Origin: Parachitinimonas caeni
Lineage (GTDB): Bacteria; Pseudomonadota; Gammaproteobacteria; Burkholderiales; Chitinimonadaceae
Assembly (NCBI RefSeq): GCF_030129945.1
Contig: NZ_JARRAF010000008.1
Coordinates: 62,001 to 126,000, forward strand
DNA length: 64,000 bases
Direction: 5' to 3'
In this document: positions 18,463-27,259 of the stretch, piece by piece
Position numbering within the stretch: position 1 is the stretch's first letter
Layout of the letters: each line of letters begins with the position of its first letter
Notes under the pieces: generated by a model
Told to the model about the DNA's origin: nothing
Seen by the model: only the letters and a program-made list of their open reading frames with translations
Database searches by the model: none
Position numbers and translations under genes: made by a program

Positions 18463-19395
18463 ATGAGCAAAGCCCTGGTCCAACAATTCGTGGCACGAGA
18501 AGGGCTGAGTCAGTATCTGCTGGATGGCCGGGTACTGGCCATGCTGGCGGCTGCCGGTTTTTCGATGAAAGCCATCTTCGTCAAGCTCTCTTATGCTGCC
18601 TATCCAGTTGACCCGATCACCCTGCTAGCCCTCAGGATGGTGCTGGCCCTGCCACTGTTCCTGCTGCTGGCCTGGCGTGAACGGGGCGCTGGCCCACTCG
18701 GCCGGCAGGACATCTGGCTGTTATTGCTGATCGGCTTTCTGGGTTACTACCTATCCAGCCTTACCGACTTCATCGGCTTGTTCTATATCAGCGCCGGCCT
18801 GGAGCGGCTGATCCTGTTCACCTACCCAACGCTGGTTCTGCTGTTTGGCGCCGTACTGCTCAAGCAGCCTATTCCCGCCAAAGCCTGGCCGCCGATGCTG
18901 GTCTGCTATATCGGCATCTTCGCGGCAGTTGGGCATGATCTGCAGCAACGCGCCGATGGCCACACCGTACTGATTGGCGCAGCCTGGGTCTTTGCCAGTG
19001 CTGTCAGCTATGCACTGTATTACCTGGGTGTGGGCAAGCTGGCCAAGCGGATCGGCTCCACCCGAATGGCAGGCTGGGCGGGCGCCGCCTCCAGCGGTAT
19101 GGTGCTTGCGCACTTCGCCGCAGTAGGCGATTTCACTGTGCTGCCCAAGCTGCCTGGCATCATCTGGGGTTATAGCGCCGCCATGGCCGTGTTCAGCACC
19201 GTACTCCCCATTGCCCTGCTGGCAGCGGCAATTCGACGGCTGGGCGCAGGCGTCGCGGCCGGCTATGCCACGCTGGGGCCCGTGCTGACCATCGTCTTTG
19301 CCTGGTTGTTACTCGGGGAATCCTTCACCTGGATGCAGGCGCTGGGGCTGGGCCTGGTGATGGGCGGAGTTTCTTGGCTCGCCCGCAGCAAATAG
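18463..19395 (+). CDS. EamA/DMT-family membrane transporter
   Basis: 310 residues with about ten hydrophobic segments and two EamA halves (FSMKAIFVKLSYAAYPVDPI; then AYALYYL-like and GPVLTIVFAWLLLGESFTWM in the second). The ATG at 18463 is preferred, with GGAG 8 bp upstream, over the GTG at 18454. These carriers export or import metabolites such as amino acids or bases. The divergent LysR gene probably regulates it. Its TAG stop coincides with the end of repeat copy B. Confidence 0.9.
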   Translation: MSKALVQQFVAREGLSQYLLDGRVLAMLAAAGFSMKAIFVKLSYAAYPVDPITLLALRMVLALPLFLLLAWRERGAGPLGRQDIWLLLLIGFLGYYLSSLTDFIGLFYISAGLERLILFTYPTLVLLFGAVLLKQPIPAKAWPPMLVCYIGIFAAVGHDLQQRADGHTVLIGAAWVFASAVSYALYYLGVGKLAKRIGSTRMAGWAGAASSGMVLAHFAAVGDFTVLPKLPGIIWGYSAAMAVFSTVLPIALLAAAIRRLGAGVAAGYATLGPVLTIVFAWLLLGESFTWMQALGLGLVMGGVSWLARSK

Positions 19396-19570
19396 GTTCT
19401 GCTGACATTGGATTGGTAGCACACGTGTCGCCGGAAAGCGGTCTGCAACACCGGGCCAGGCCGCTTTCCGGCGAAATCCTCCGGGGCGGGGCGACGCCCT
19501 GCCAGAGCCTCCACCTCGGCAGAAAAATGCAGCCGTTTCCGGTATAAAGGCAACATTTCATCCAACAGAT
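19393..19570. repeat. Dispersed TIR element, copy B (degenerate)
   Basis: It begins with TAGGTTCTGCTGAC at 19393-19406, the TAG being the stop of the EamA gene. An internal 12-bp inverted repeat (19430-19441 with 19461-19472) contains the CAGGCCGCTTTCCGGCG module also seen in copy A. It then shares CCGGCGAAATCCTCCG with copy F. The right end is not well preserved; TCCAACAGA near 19561 may be its remnant, so the right boundary is uncertain. Confidence 0.6.
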
Positions 19571-19609
19571 TGCCCCGCCTCGGTTTCTGCTAGGCGGGCT
19601 TGCCTTACC

Positions 19610-20356
19610 ATGCCTTTTTTCGGACTCGGACTACATATCCTCATCGCGCTGTATTTCGGTATTCATGCCCTCAGACGCGGCCACAATCTTTTCTGGCTGA
19701 TCGTTTTATTCAGCTTCCCCCTGCTCGGCAGCATCGTTTACTTCATCGTGATCTACCTGCCGGAACTACGGAACAGCCGTGGGGCGCAAGTTGCCAAGCG
19801 CACGCTCAACCAGCTGGTAGACCCGAAGCGTGAGCTGCGCGACGCCACCGAGGCATTCGAACTCACCGCCACCGCAGCCAACCGGGCCCGGCTGGCCGCT
19901 GCGCTGCTGGCTTCGGGTGCCGCAGCCGAGGCCGCTGAACACTATCGCCAGTGTGCAGCGGGCCCCTTTGCCAAAGACGCCTCCTTCCTGACCGGTCTGG
20001 CCCAGGCCAGCATGCTGGCTGGCGATTACGCCACCGCAGCCAGCACCCTCGAAACGCTGTTCGGCCACGCCCCGGAGACCCGGCGTCAGGCAGCCACCTC
20101 GCTGATATACGCCCGTAGTCTGGCCGAGCTGGGACGCGAAGAAGCCGGCCCAGCCTTCGAAGCCGCAATCAAGTCCGCCACCGGCCCCGAGGCCAAATGC
20201 CGCTACGCCCAGTGGCTGGAACAGCGCGGCCAGACCAGCCAGGCTATCGCCCTGTATAAAGAGGTGATTGCCGACAGCCGGCACTGGCACCATCACGCCA
20301 AGTCGATCAACAAGGAATGGCTGAATCTGGCCGAGCAAGGCTTGCGCGGCAAGTAA
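19610..20356 (+). CDS. Membrane-anchored TPR protein with PLDc_N-like N-terminus
   Basis: 248 residues. Two hydrophobic helices at the N-terminus (LHILIALYFGIHALRRG and FWLIVLFSFPLLGSIVYFIV) resemble the PLDc_N segment that precedes cardiolipin-synthase domains, but no HKD phospholipase motif follows. Instead there are helical tetratricopeptide-like repeats (residues 75-240), e.g. AAEAAEHYRQCAAGPFAKDA and QTSQAIALYKEVIADS. It is probably an inner-membrane scaffold facing the cytoplasm. Function unknown. A DUF1615 gene follows. Confidence 0.75.
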   Translation: MPFFGLGLHILIALYFGIHALRRGHNLFWLIVLFSFPLLGSIVYFIVIYLPELRNSRGAQVAKRTLNQLVDPKRELRDATEAFELTATAANRARLAAALLASGAAAEAAEHYRQCAAGPFAKDASFLTGLAQASMLAGDYATAASTLETLFGHAPETRRQAATSLIYARSLAELGREEAGPAFEAAIKSATGPEAKCRYAQWLEQRGQTSQAIALYKEVIADSRHWHHHAKSINKEWLNLAEQGLRGK

Positions 20357-20441
20357 TTTCCGGCAAGGCAGCATCTTGGCTGCCATCAGCCTCTGCGCGC
20401 CGGTCTGGCGCGCAGATTTCTCAATATCCCATGCCCGAATC

Positions 20442-21836
20442 ATGCGCCCCCCATCCCGATTCCGCCCCTTGCAGCAAGCCGTAGCGCTGGCGCTGCTGAG
20501 CCAGCTGTTTGCCTGCGCCAGTCCTGGCAAAGCCACGTTTACACCGGTCGAGGCAACGCCTGCCCAACCATCGGTTGTGGTCACGCCACCGGCACGACTG
20601 CCGGAGCCACCACCGCCCGCCAACCTGCCCAAGCCAGTCAACAGCAATCCGCCTGTCGATACCGCCCCGGTCAGCGTTACCCCGCCGATCGTTGCACCGG
20701 CCATCACGCCGCCCGCTCCCGTACCGGCCTGGCAGAACGATAAAGAGGGCCGGCGCCTGCTCGATGCCCTGCTGCCACGGCAAATCAAAGACCGTGCAGG
20801 CTGGAGTGACGATATCTTCAATGCCTTCGCCACGCTGAAGATCCCCTATACCGCCGAGTACTTCTGCGGTGCGCTGTCTGTCATTGAGCAGGAATCAAGC
20901 TGGCAGGCCGATCCGGTCGTGCCGGGTCTTGGCAAGATGGTATGGAAGGAAATTGGCGAACGGGCCGAGCGCTACCATGTACCGCTGGTGTTGATTCAAG
21001 CCGCCATGAGCAAAAGCTCGCGCGATGGGCGCAGTTACAACACCCGCATCAACGCACTGCGCACCGAGAAGGAAATGAATGCTCTGTTCGAGGAAATCGT
21101 TGCCGAGCTGGGGCGCAGGCATCTGCCGAGCATTTCCAACCCGATCCGCACGGGCGGACCCATGCAGGTTGGCGTCGAATTTGCCCAAGCCCATGCCAAA
21201 GCCTGGCCGTACCCTTATCCGATCGGTGACAGCATCCGCCATGAAGTCTTCAGCCGTCGTGGCGGACTGTATTTCGGCATTGCTCACCTGCTGCATTACC
21301 GTGCCGACTACAGCCGCCAGATCTACCGTTTCGCTGACTTCAACGCCGGGCGCTATGCCAGTCGTAACGCGGCTTTCCAGCTGGCGGTCGATAAATTGGC
21401 GAGTAGTAGCACAGCAACGACGGCACCCGCCCCCAAAGTGGTCAGCAAATCTGCCAAGGGCTCAAAGCCAGCCGCCAAACCTCAGCGCCTGACCCCGGAT
21501 GGCGACCTGCTCCGCTATGAACGGGGCGCCCCCAGCCGCGAAGCCAGTGACACCCTGTCCGCATTGCTGAAACTGACACCGCAGCTGGGCATGAGCCGGT
21601 CAGACATCGAACGCGACCTGCAAAGCGAAAAGACCGAACGCTTTGGCCAGACCCTGCTCTACCGGAAAGTCTATGAGCTCGCCGACAAGGCAGCAGGCAA
21701 GCCCTTGAGCCGCGAAGCCCTGCCACAGATCAAGCTGTCTGGCCCGAAAATCCAGCGCAAACTGACAACCGCCTGGTTTGCTGAGCGCGTGGATGGACGC
21801 TTCCGCCTGTGCATGGCACGGGTGCCAACGATTTAG
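20442..21836 (+). CDS. DUF1615 lipoprotein
   Basis: 464 residues from ATG 20442, where a lipoprotein signal begins, with lipobox LFAC (C25). A Pro/Val/Thr-rich linker leads to the DUF1615 domain: RAGWSDDIFNAF, IPYTAEYFCGALSVIEQESS and ADPVVPGL, a layout reminiscent of a lysozyme-like Glu site. The family's role is unknown, though the cell wall is a plausible site. A low-complexity Lys/Pro/Ala insert near residue 330 separates a C-terminal helical part. The TAG stop is the outer end of repeat copy C. Confidence 0.82.
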   Translation: MRPPSRFRPLQQAVALALLSQLFACASPGKATFTPVEATPAQPSVVVTPPARLPEPPPPANLPKPVNSNPPVDTAPVSVTPPIVAPAITPPAPVPAWQNDKEGRRLLDALLPRQIKDRAGWSDDIFNAFATLKIPYTAEYFCGALSVIEQESSWQADPVVPGLGKMVWKEIGERAERYHVPLVLIQAAMSKSSRDGRSYNTRINALRTEKEMNALFEEIVAELGRRHLPSISNPIRTGGPMQVGVEFAQAHAKAWPYPYPIGDSIRHEVFSRRGGLYFGIAHLLHYRADYSRQIYRFADFNAGRYASRNAAFQLAVDKLASSSTATTAPAPKVVSKSAKGSKPAAKPQRLTPDGDLLRYERGAPSREASDTLSALLKLTPQLGMSRSDIERDLQSEKTERFGQTLLYRKVYELADKAAGKPLSREALPQIKLSGPKIQRKLTTAWFAERVDGRFRLCMARVPTI

Positions 21837-21883
21837 GCTCTGTTGACGTTTTGCTTCCCGAAACAAAATGTCAACAGAGCCTA
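21834..21883. repeat. Dispersed TIR element, copy C (minimal hairpin form)
   Basis: TAGGCTCTGTTGACGTTTTG at 21834-21853 pairs with its complement at 21864-21883 with a single mismatch (a G-T pair, wobble in RNA), leaving a 10-base loop. This is the family reduced to its two ends. The TAG is the stop codon of the DUF1615 gene. In mRNA it would form a 20-bp 3' hairpin. Confidence 0.9.
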
Positions 21884-21928
21884 ATGCGATAGGGGGATTT
21901 GAAGATCAGGCGCTGTTGCTGCGCCCAG

Positions 21929-21957
21929 GTCGGCGCCAAACCGGGTTTGGCGCCGAC
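21929..21957. terminator. Strong hairpin between converging genes
   Basis: GTCGGCGCCAAAC (21929-21941) and GTTTGGCGCCGAC (21945-21957) form a perfect 13-bp stem with a CGG loop, 22 bp after the FecR-TPR gene's stop. There is no T-run. It may block transcription or protect mRNA ends from either side. Confidence 0.5.
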
Positions 21958-21979
21958 GCACGTTCAATGACCGCACCGT

Positions 21980-24900
21980 CTAGAACGGATGCCAATCCAG
22001 CCGAACGGCAAAGAACTGATTGTCATCCTTGCGGAACAGGCCTGTGGTGAAGGCCGATACCCCCAGGCGCTTGTCGGGAGACGACCAGGACAACACGACG
22101 TTACCGGTCCAGCCCGAAGGCTTGTAGCTCTCGGTGAGATTGGCTTCGCTGGTATAGCGACGCGTCAGATAGGTCATCTGGGTTTCGAGTTTGAAGCGCT
22201 GGCCCGGCAGCCAGGTCGAACCCAAGGCAAAGCGATGGCGCGGCAGATTAGGCACTTCGAAGTCTTTGAAAATCCCCGAGGTATTGACGCCCTTCGACCG
22301 GACATAGCCAATATAAGCACTCAGATTGGGACTCAGCACGACATCGGCCGTTGCACCCGAAGTCCAGATCCGCCCCGCGCCGATCGAGATCGGGCTTTCC
22401 AGGTATTCGACATTACCCAGCCCCGGAATCTTGCGCCGCTGCAGAATATCGAAAGCCGCAGTCGTGGCGGTTTGCCCCTCGGCCGGCTCCCCACCGCTGA
22501 ACAGCAGGTTTTTGACTTCCTTGTAATCGGCAAAGAACTTGGCAAAGGCAAAGCGGCCGTAGTCGGACTCCCACTGCAACCGGAAGCGCTCAAGGCGCCC
22601 GCCCGGCAGCACCACTTCATCATCAACCGGAATCCCGCCATTGCTGATGGGTGCCAAGGTGGCGGGGCCCCAACCACGCCGCCAGGTCTGTCCTGCCAGC
22701 CGCAAACGACTATCCTGCCCAAACGCCGCCACAGCACCAACACTTGGCAGCCAGCCATCGTCGTCAACGTCCCAGCGCTTATGGAAAGTCGCCACCAGTT
22801 TGTCATTCTGGAAGGTGCGATTACTGTTTTCCCTGCGGGCATCGATGCTGCTGTATGCCAAGGCACCATCAACCTCCAAACCGCTCAGGCGCAAGCGATC
22901 ACTCATGTAGTACAGGCTGTTTCGTCGATCAAAATCACGCGTTTCAAGGTTGCGGGTGGTAAAGACCTTTCCCCCGGCAAGCGGCACCGTACCTATGGAG
23001 ACGGACTCCCGAGTCTGATCGGCCCGTTCGTGCTCGGAGCCAAACATCAACTCATGGCCACCCAGTCGCATGACGTGTCGCCATTGCACATCCTGCTGCG
23101 TTGGCGCCTGCTGCGCACTGCGGTTGAAAATCCCCACCGAGCGCTGGCTGTCGTCATCCCAACGCCCCCAACCGAGCTTGAACCAGGTCTGAGCGGTCGG
23201 ACTATGCCGCCAGTTGATGCCCGCATCCAGCCGATCGACTACCGAACGGCTGGGGCCAATATCGCCTTGCGGGTCGGGCACGATCATGTCGCCATCGGTT
23301 CGGTTGGCAAACAGGAAGGCGCGCAGTTCGTAAGTGGGCTGCATGCCCAGCGCCAGAGTGTAGTTGGCCAGATGGCCATCCAGCGGCAGCTGTTTCGGGT
23401 CCACCTTCAGATATTCGGCATTGGTAAACCAGGCAAGCGGCATGCTCGCATTGCTCATGCCATAGGCAGAGGCGCTGGTGCCATAGGCCCGGAACTGCCG
23501 GCCCAAGGTGACATTACCAGTCAGCGAAAGATGGGAACCCGGCGTCACTACCAGCGGGCTGAGATCGCTCGGTGCGCCAAATGTCAGCGGGTCGGCCAGA
23601 TAGGCACGTAGCAAGGATGAATTCTTCAGATACTCGCCACGGTAGCGGTTGGCGAGGAAAAACTCGCTACCCGCCCATAGTGGGTCGTAAGAACGCTGGG
23701 CATAACTCATGGCCCAACTCTCCAGACCGAACGCAGCAAAACCGCTTCCCAGGTTGGCACTCCCTTGCTGGTCAACGCCCAGTGGGTTCAACGATTTGAG
23801 GAAGGGCAATCGCTGCATGGCCCCCTGTGCCTCGTCGATGGCTGCAGAGGGGGCCATGCGGTCCTGCTCGATCAACGCTGCCAGCTGGTAAGGCAGGGGG
23901 TCATTCGGGTCCAGCTCTTTGGCGCGCGCCAGGGTGTCAAGCGCTGCTTTCTGTTTACCTTGCCGATAGTAAGCAACGGCCAGATAAGCATAGGCACGGG
24001 CATACAGGGGTTCGACCAGCGTTGCGGCGAGCAGGTCAGTCTGGGCGGCCGCATTCTGCCCCTGCTTGAGTCGTGCCACGCCACGGCCGGTGAGTGCGAC
24101 ATAGTCATCGGGCTGCGCTGCCAATGCCGCATCGAACTGGGTGTGGGCCTGCTGCCAATCACTGCGCAGGGCCTCGACATTACCAAGCTCTCCCCGCAGA
24201 CCGGGGCTATCGCCACCAGCCAGCGCCGCCATCAACTGCTGGCGAGCCGCCGGCAGATCTTCGCGTTCGACCTCCATCGCCGCAAGACCACGGCGGCCGC
24301 GTGGATCATCCGGCCGGCCAGCCAGAAACGCAGAGTAAGCCGCACGAGCCGCTGCCTCGCGCCCATCCAGTCGGGCCAGATCACCACTCACCAGCATCAA
24401 TTCCGGTTCCGCCGGAAAGCGCTGAACGGCTGCCGCTACCAGCTTGCGGGCTTCGGCGGGCTGGTCGGCGGCCAGTAGCAGGCGGGCCTGAACCGCCGGA
24501 ACCCGCCCCTCGTTCGGGAAGCGGGCAGACGCTTCATCCAGCCAACGCTGGCTTGCCTTGATGTCGCCCGCCAACGCCGCCAGCTCGGCACGCAACAGGC
24601 CCGGCACCGCGCTACGCCGGGCATCTGCTGGCAGAGCCTCGAGCGCTGTCGCCGCTTCAGCCATCCGACCTGCTTGCAGATGCGTGGCGACCGCCTGCAA
24701 GGCCAGCGTTTCCGCATGGGTATCCTTGAAGCGGGTTTCCGGGTATGCGGCGAGATCAATCTGGCGGTAGTTCACCCATTGGATGCGCTCTGCCGGCCGC
24801 TGCAGCTGGATCTTGACCGGCGCCTGACCCACTGCGGCGACGGCGGCTTCGCCGCCACCCACCGACACCCGGCCGAACGCGTTCGAGAATTCAACGCGGC

Positions 24901-25348
24901 CATGCAGTACGGTCAGTGTCGAACGCCCGTCATCATCGACCTGCATTTCCCAATCCGTGCCAGAAATCGCAGCCAGTGCCGATGGCGTCTGCATGCGTAG
25001 CTGGCCACGGGTTTCCTTGGCCTGACTCCAGGCTCGACCCCGCTTGAGGTCTAACACCGTCCCCTCTTTGGGCACCGCCTTGAGTTGGAAAATAGCATTC
25101 TGGGCGAGCTTGACTTGGGCACCATCCGCAAAGAGCAGGCTCATGCTGGCCAGATCGCCAGTGCGGACGTGGCTCTCCGCAGGCAGTCCCAGCTTGACCT
25201 TGGCCACACGCCAGGCGGGATCGGAATCCGGGCGCCAATCGCCGCTGCCCGTCATCGACACGATATGTGCCAGATCCGCAGCCAATGCCGGCAAGCAGGC
25301 GGCTAGCGCACAGGTGAGCAGCGAGAGGCGAAGTGTTTGTCGGGGCAT
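21980..25348 (-). CDS. FecR-TPR-outer-membrane beta-barrel fusion protein
   Basis: 1122 residues with a Sec signal peptide (LSLLTCALAACLPALAA). Order: FecR-like domain (about 30-190: HVRTGDLASMSLLFADGAQV, SALAAISGTDWEMQV, LTVLHGRVEF), tetratricopeptide repeats (about 210-500, e.g. AYLAVAYYRQGKQKAALDTL), then a long C-terminal region of amphipathic strands ending in Phe, as outer-membrane barrels do (RLDWHPF). The barrel call is inference from strand pattern and final Phe. No sigma factor or TonB-dependent receptor is adjacent, so the FecR part is probably not an anti-sigma sensor here. Possible roles are surface-polymer export or assembly. Confidence 0.8.
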   Translation of the reverse strand: MPRQTLRLSLLTCALAACLPALAADLAHIVSMTGSGDWRPDSDPAWRVAKVKLGLPAESHVRTGDLASMSLLFADGAQVKLAQNAIFQLKAVPKEGTVLDLKRGRAWSQAKETRGQLRMQTPSALAAISGTDWEMQVDDDGRSTLTVLHGRVEFSNAFGRVSVGGGEAAVAAVGQAPVKIQLQRPAERIQWVNYRQIDLAAYPETRFKDTHAETLALQAVATHLQAGRMAEAATALEALPADARRSAVPGLLRAELAALAGDIKASQRWLDEASARFPNEGRVPAVQARLLLAADQPAEARKLVAAAVQRFPAEPELMLVSGDLARLDGREAAARAAYSAFLAGRPDDPRGRRGLAAMEVEREDLPAARQQLMAALAGGDSPGLRGELGNVEALRSDWQQAHTQFDAALAAQPDDYVALTGRGVARLKQGQNAAAQTDLLAATLVEPLYARAYAYLAVAYYRQGKQKAALDTLARAKELDPNDPLPYQLAALIEQDRMAPSAAIDEAQGAMQRLPFLKSLNPLGVDQQGSANLGSGFAAFGLESWAMSYAQRSYDPLWAGSEFFLANRYRGEYLKNSSLLRAYLADPLTFGAPSDLSPLVVTPGSHLSLTGNVTLGRQFRAYGTSASAYGMSNASMPLAWFTNAEYLKVDPKQLPLDGHLANYTLALGMQPTYELRAFLFANRTDGDMIVPDPQGDIGPSRSVVDRLDAGINWRHSPTAQTWFKLGWGRWDDDSQRSVGIFNRSAQQAPTQQDVQWRHVMRLGGHELMFGSEHERADQTRESVSIGTVPLAGGKVFTTRNLETRDFDRRNSLYYMSDRLRLSGLEVDGALAYSSIDARRENSNRTFQNDKLVATFHKRWDVDDDGWLPSVGAVAAFGQDSRLRLAGQTWRRGWGPATLAPISNGGIPVDDEVVLPGGRLERFRLQWESDYGRFAFAKFFADYKEVKNLLFSGGEPAEGQTATTAAFDILQRRKIPGLGNVEYLESPISIGAGRIWTSGATADVVLSPNLSAYIGYVRSKGVNTSGIFKDFEVPNLPRHRFALGSTWLPGQRFKLETQMTYLTRRYTSEANLTESYKPSGWTGNVVLSWSSPDKRLGVSAFTTGLFRKDDNQFFAVRLDWHPF

Positions 25349-25366
25349 TGAAGATGCTCCATTGGT

Positions 25367-25390
25367 TATTCGGTTTAAAAAAACCGAATA
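25367..25390. promoter_or_regulatory. Inverted repeat in the FecR-TPR gene leader
   Basis: TATTCGGTTT-AAAA-AAACCGAATA is a perfect 10-bp inverted repeat ending 19 bp before the FecR-TPR start codon. On that gene's strand the loop reads TTTT. It lies 91 bp after the multicopper oxidase stop, so it may be a terminator for that gene or an operator. Confidence 0.45.
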
Positions 25391-25480
25391 CTACAGCTTA
25401 GGTGTACCCGTCGTGATGGCAAGCCGGTACTATTACCAAGCAAAAACCGGGCCTCGCTGCGTTGGCTTGGCAAGCAGTGC

Positions 25481-26980
25481 CTAAGCCGGGGTTGGGGCGG
25501 CATTCACCATCAGATTCGCCATCATGCCCAGTGACTCGTGTTCCAGAATGTGGCAATGCAGCATGCGCAGCCCCGGATGATCCTGGCGAACCTTCAGTCG
25601 CACCCGCTCGGCATGCGCGACGTTGATGGTGTCTTGCCAGGACAGGAACGGCGGTGAAATGGCGTCGCCCTGACGCACTGTCGCCACCACCTGAAACTGC
25701 ACACCATGCAGATGGAAGGGATGATCCATATTCGAACCATTGATCACCTCCCACAGTTCGGTTTCACCCACCACACTGACGAAATCAATCCGGTCGTGCT
25801 CATAGCGCTTGCTGTTGATCAAAAAGCCGAAGTCTTTAGGGCTGCGTACCTCGCCCATTTCTTCGCTGAAGACGATGCGCTTGCTGCTGGTGGGCTCGGG
25901 CAAGGGCGGAATTTCGCGCAGTTTCTCTGGCATGGCCGGCGTTGCGACCTTCTCACCGGTCAGTACAACGTCCGCCAAGGGCAAGGCACGCTTCTGCTCC
26001 GGGGTCGCCATTCTGCCGCGTTTGTAGGGCTCGGCCAGCAGGGTCAGCTTGTTGCCTTTAGCCGCCATCGGCATTTCAATCAGCAGTTCCACGCGCTGCG
26101 CTGGCGCCAGCAACCATTCGCGCACTTCGTAAGGGGCCGCGATCAGTCCTCCGTCTGTCCCCACGACAAACAATCGTGCGCCAGGTAGCGCCAGGCGCAA
26201 ATACCGGGCACTGCAGGCATTCCAGATACGAATCCGATTCAGGCTGCCCGGCGCCATTGCAACAGCAGGTCGCCATTGGCCGTTGATCAGGACGAATTGA
26301 CCTTCCCGCCCATCGGCCCAGTCGGCCAGAGTGTTGGCAGGAATCTGCGCTGACTTGTCCAACCGCAGATCGCTGATCAGCAGCCACTGTTCGGGCAGAT
26401 GGGCAAGCGGGTCTTTGGGGTCTCGCACGACAAAGGCGCCGGCCAGACCGCGAAACACCTGCTCTGCCGTGTCGTCATGCGGATGCGGGTGGTACCAGAA
26501 GGTGCCGCTGAAATCGGCCGGCAAGGTGAATTGGTAGAGGCGGCTCCCTCCCGGCTGTACTGCGTCATGGGGGGAGCCATCCTGATCTGCCGGCACTGGC
26601 AGACCATGCCAGTGGACCGTTGTGGCTTGTGGCAGGTGGTTTTCGAATTCGATTTCGACCCGACTGCCGGCCGCAATCTCGATGGCTGGACCGGGTAGCT
26701 GACCGTTATAGGCCCAAGCCTGGGTTTTATGGCCCCGGACCAGTTCCAGCGTGGCCGGAGCAGCAACCAGCTTGGCCTTGAACACCCCAGCTTCCTTGGT
26801 CTGATTGGCCAGCCGTGGCAAAGCCCGCAGCGGTTGCCCGACCGGCAAGCGGATGTTCGCCGGCGGCACAAAGGCATTGCCGCCTTTGATCACCAGTTTG
26901 GCGTGGTGATCCATTTCCATTCCGAACGCCTGGGCGCAGGCCAAGGCCAGACCGCTCAGCAAGAAATTGCGTCGATTCAT
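25481..26980 (-). CDS. Tat-exported multicopper oxidase (CueO/CotA-like)
   Basis: 499 residues starting at 26980, where a twin-arginine signal begins (MNRRNFLLSG); the frame is open to 27046. The copper ligands are visible in four blocks: HWH (H123, H125), HPHPH (H164, H166, H168), HPFHLH near residue 425, and HCHILEHESLGMM (H475, C476, H477, H481, axial M486). Such enzymes oxidise Cu(I), Mn(II) or phenols with O2 in the periplasm. Copper tolerance is a likely role, but no cop genes are adjacent and no Met-rich insert is obvious. Confidence 0.92.
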   Translation of the reverse strand: MNRRNFLLSGLALACAQAFGMEMDHHAKLVIKGGNAFVPPANIRLPVGQPLRALPRLANQTKEAGVFKAKLVAAPATLELVRGHKTQAWAYNGQLPGPAIEIAAGSRVEIEFENHLPQATTVHWHGLPVPADQDGSPHDAVQPGGSRLYQFTLPADFSGTFWYHPHPHDDTAEQVFRGLAGAFVVRDPKDPLAHLPEQWLLISDLRLDKSAQIPANTLADWADGREGQFVLINGQWRPAVAMAPGSLNRIRIWNACSARYLRLALPGARLFVVGTDGGLIAAPYEVREWLLAPAQRVELLIEMPMAAKGNKLTLLAEPYKRGRMATPEQKRALPLADVVLTGEKVATPAMPEKLREIPPLPEPTSSKRIVFSEEMGEVRSPKDFGFLINSKRYEHDRIDFVSVVGETELWEVINGSNMDHPFHLHGVQFQVVATVRQGDAISPPFLSWQDTINVAHAERVRLKVRQDHPGLRMLHCHILEHESLGMMANLMVNAAPTPA

Positions 26981-27259
26981 GTTGTCTGATTTCCCGATGT
27001 AGATATTGTTCAAGGCTCTCCGGCAAACAAGGTAGCCAGGTGCCACTGGCCCGCCAAGACTCTGCCGATAACGCTATTCTCAAATTACTGGCCCCCACGC
27101 AGGCGCATGCATGCGTTGCGTCGTTGACTCGGTTCGACTCGCAAGCCACTTCCAAGAACGACCTCCGACGGCTGCGCAGGTTCCATATGACCGATGAACT
27201 TGTCATAGCACACCCCCTCCAACTACGGTTCAGACCTTTGCCCAAGCAAGAAAGCCGAT

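Noticed and set aside
21989-23611. A 540-codon open frame on the plus strand
   Set aside because: It lies wholly antisense to the FecR-TPR gene, which has a signal peptide and recognisable domains; the long frame follows from GC-rich codon use.
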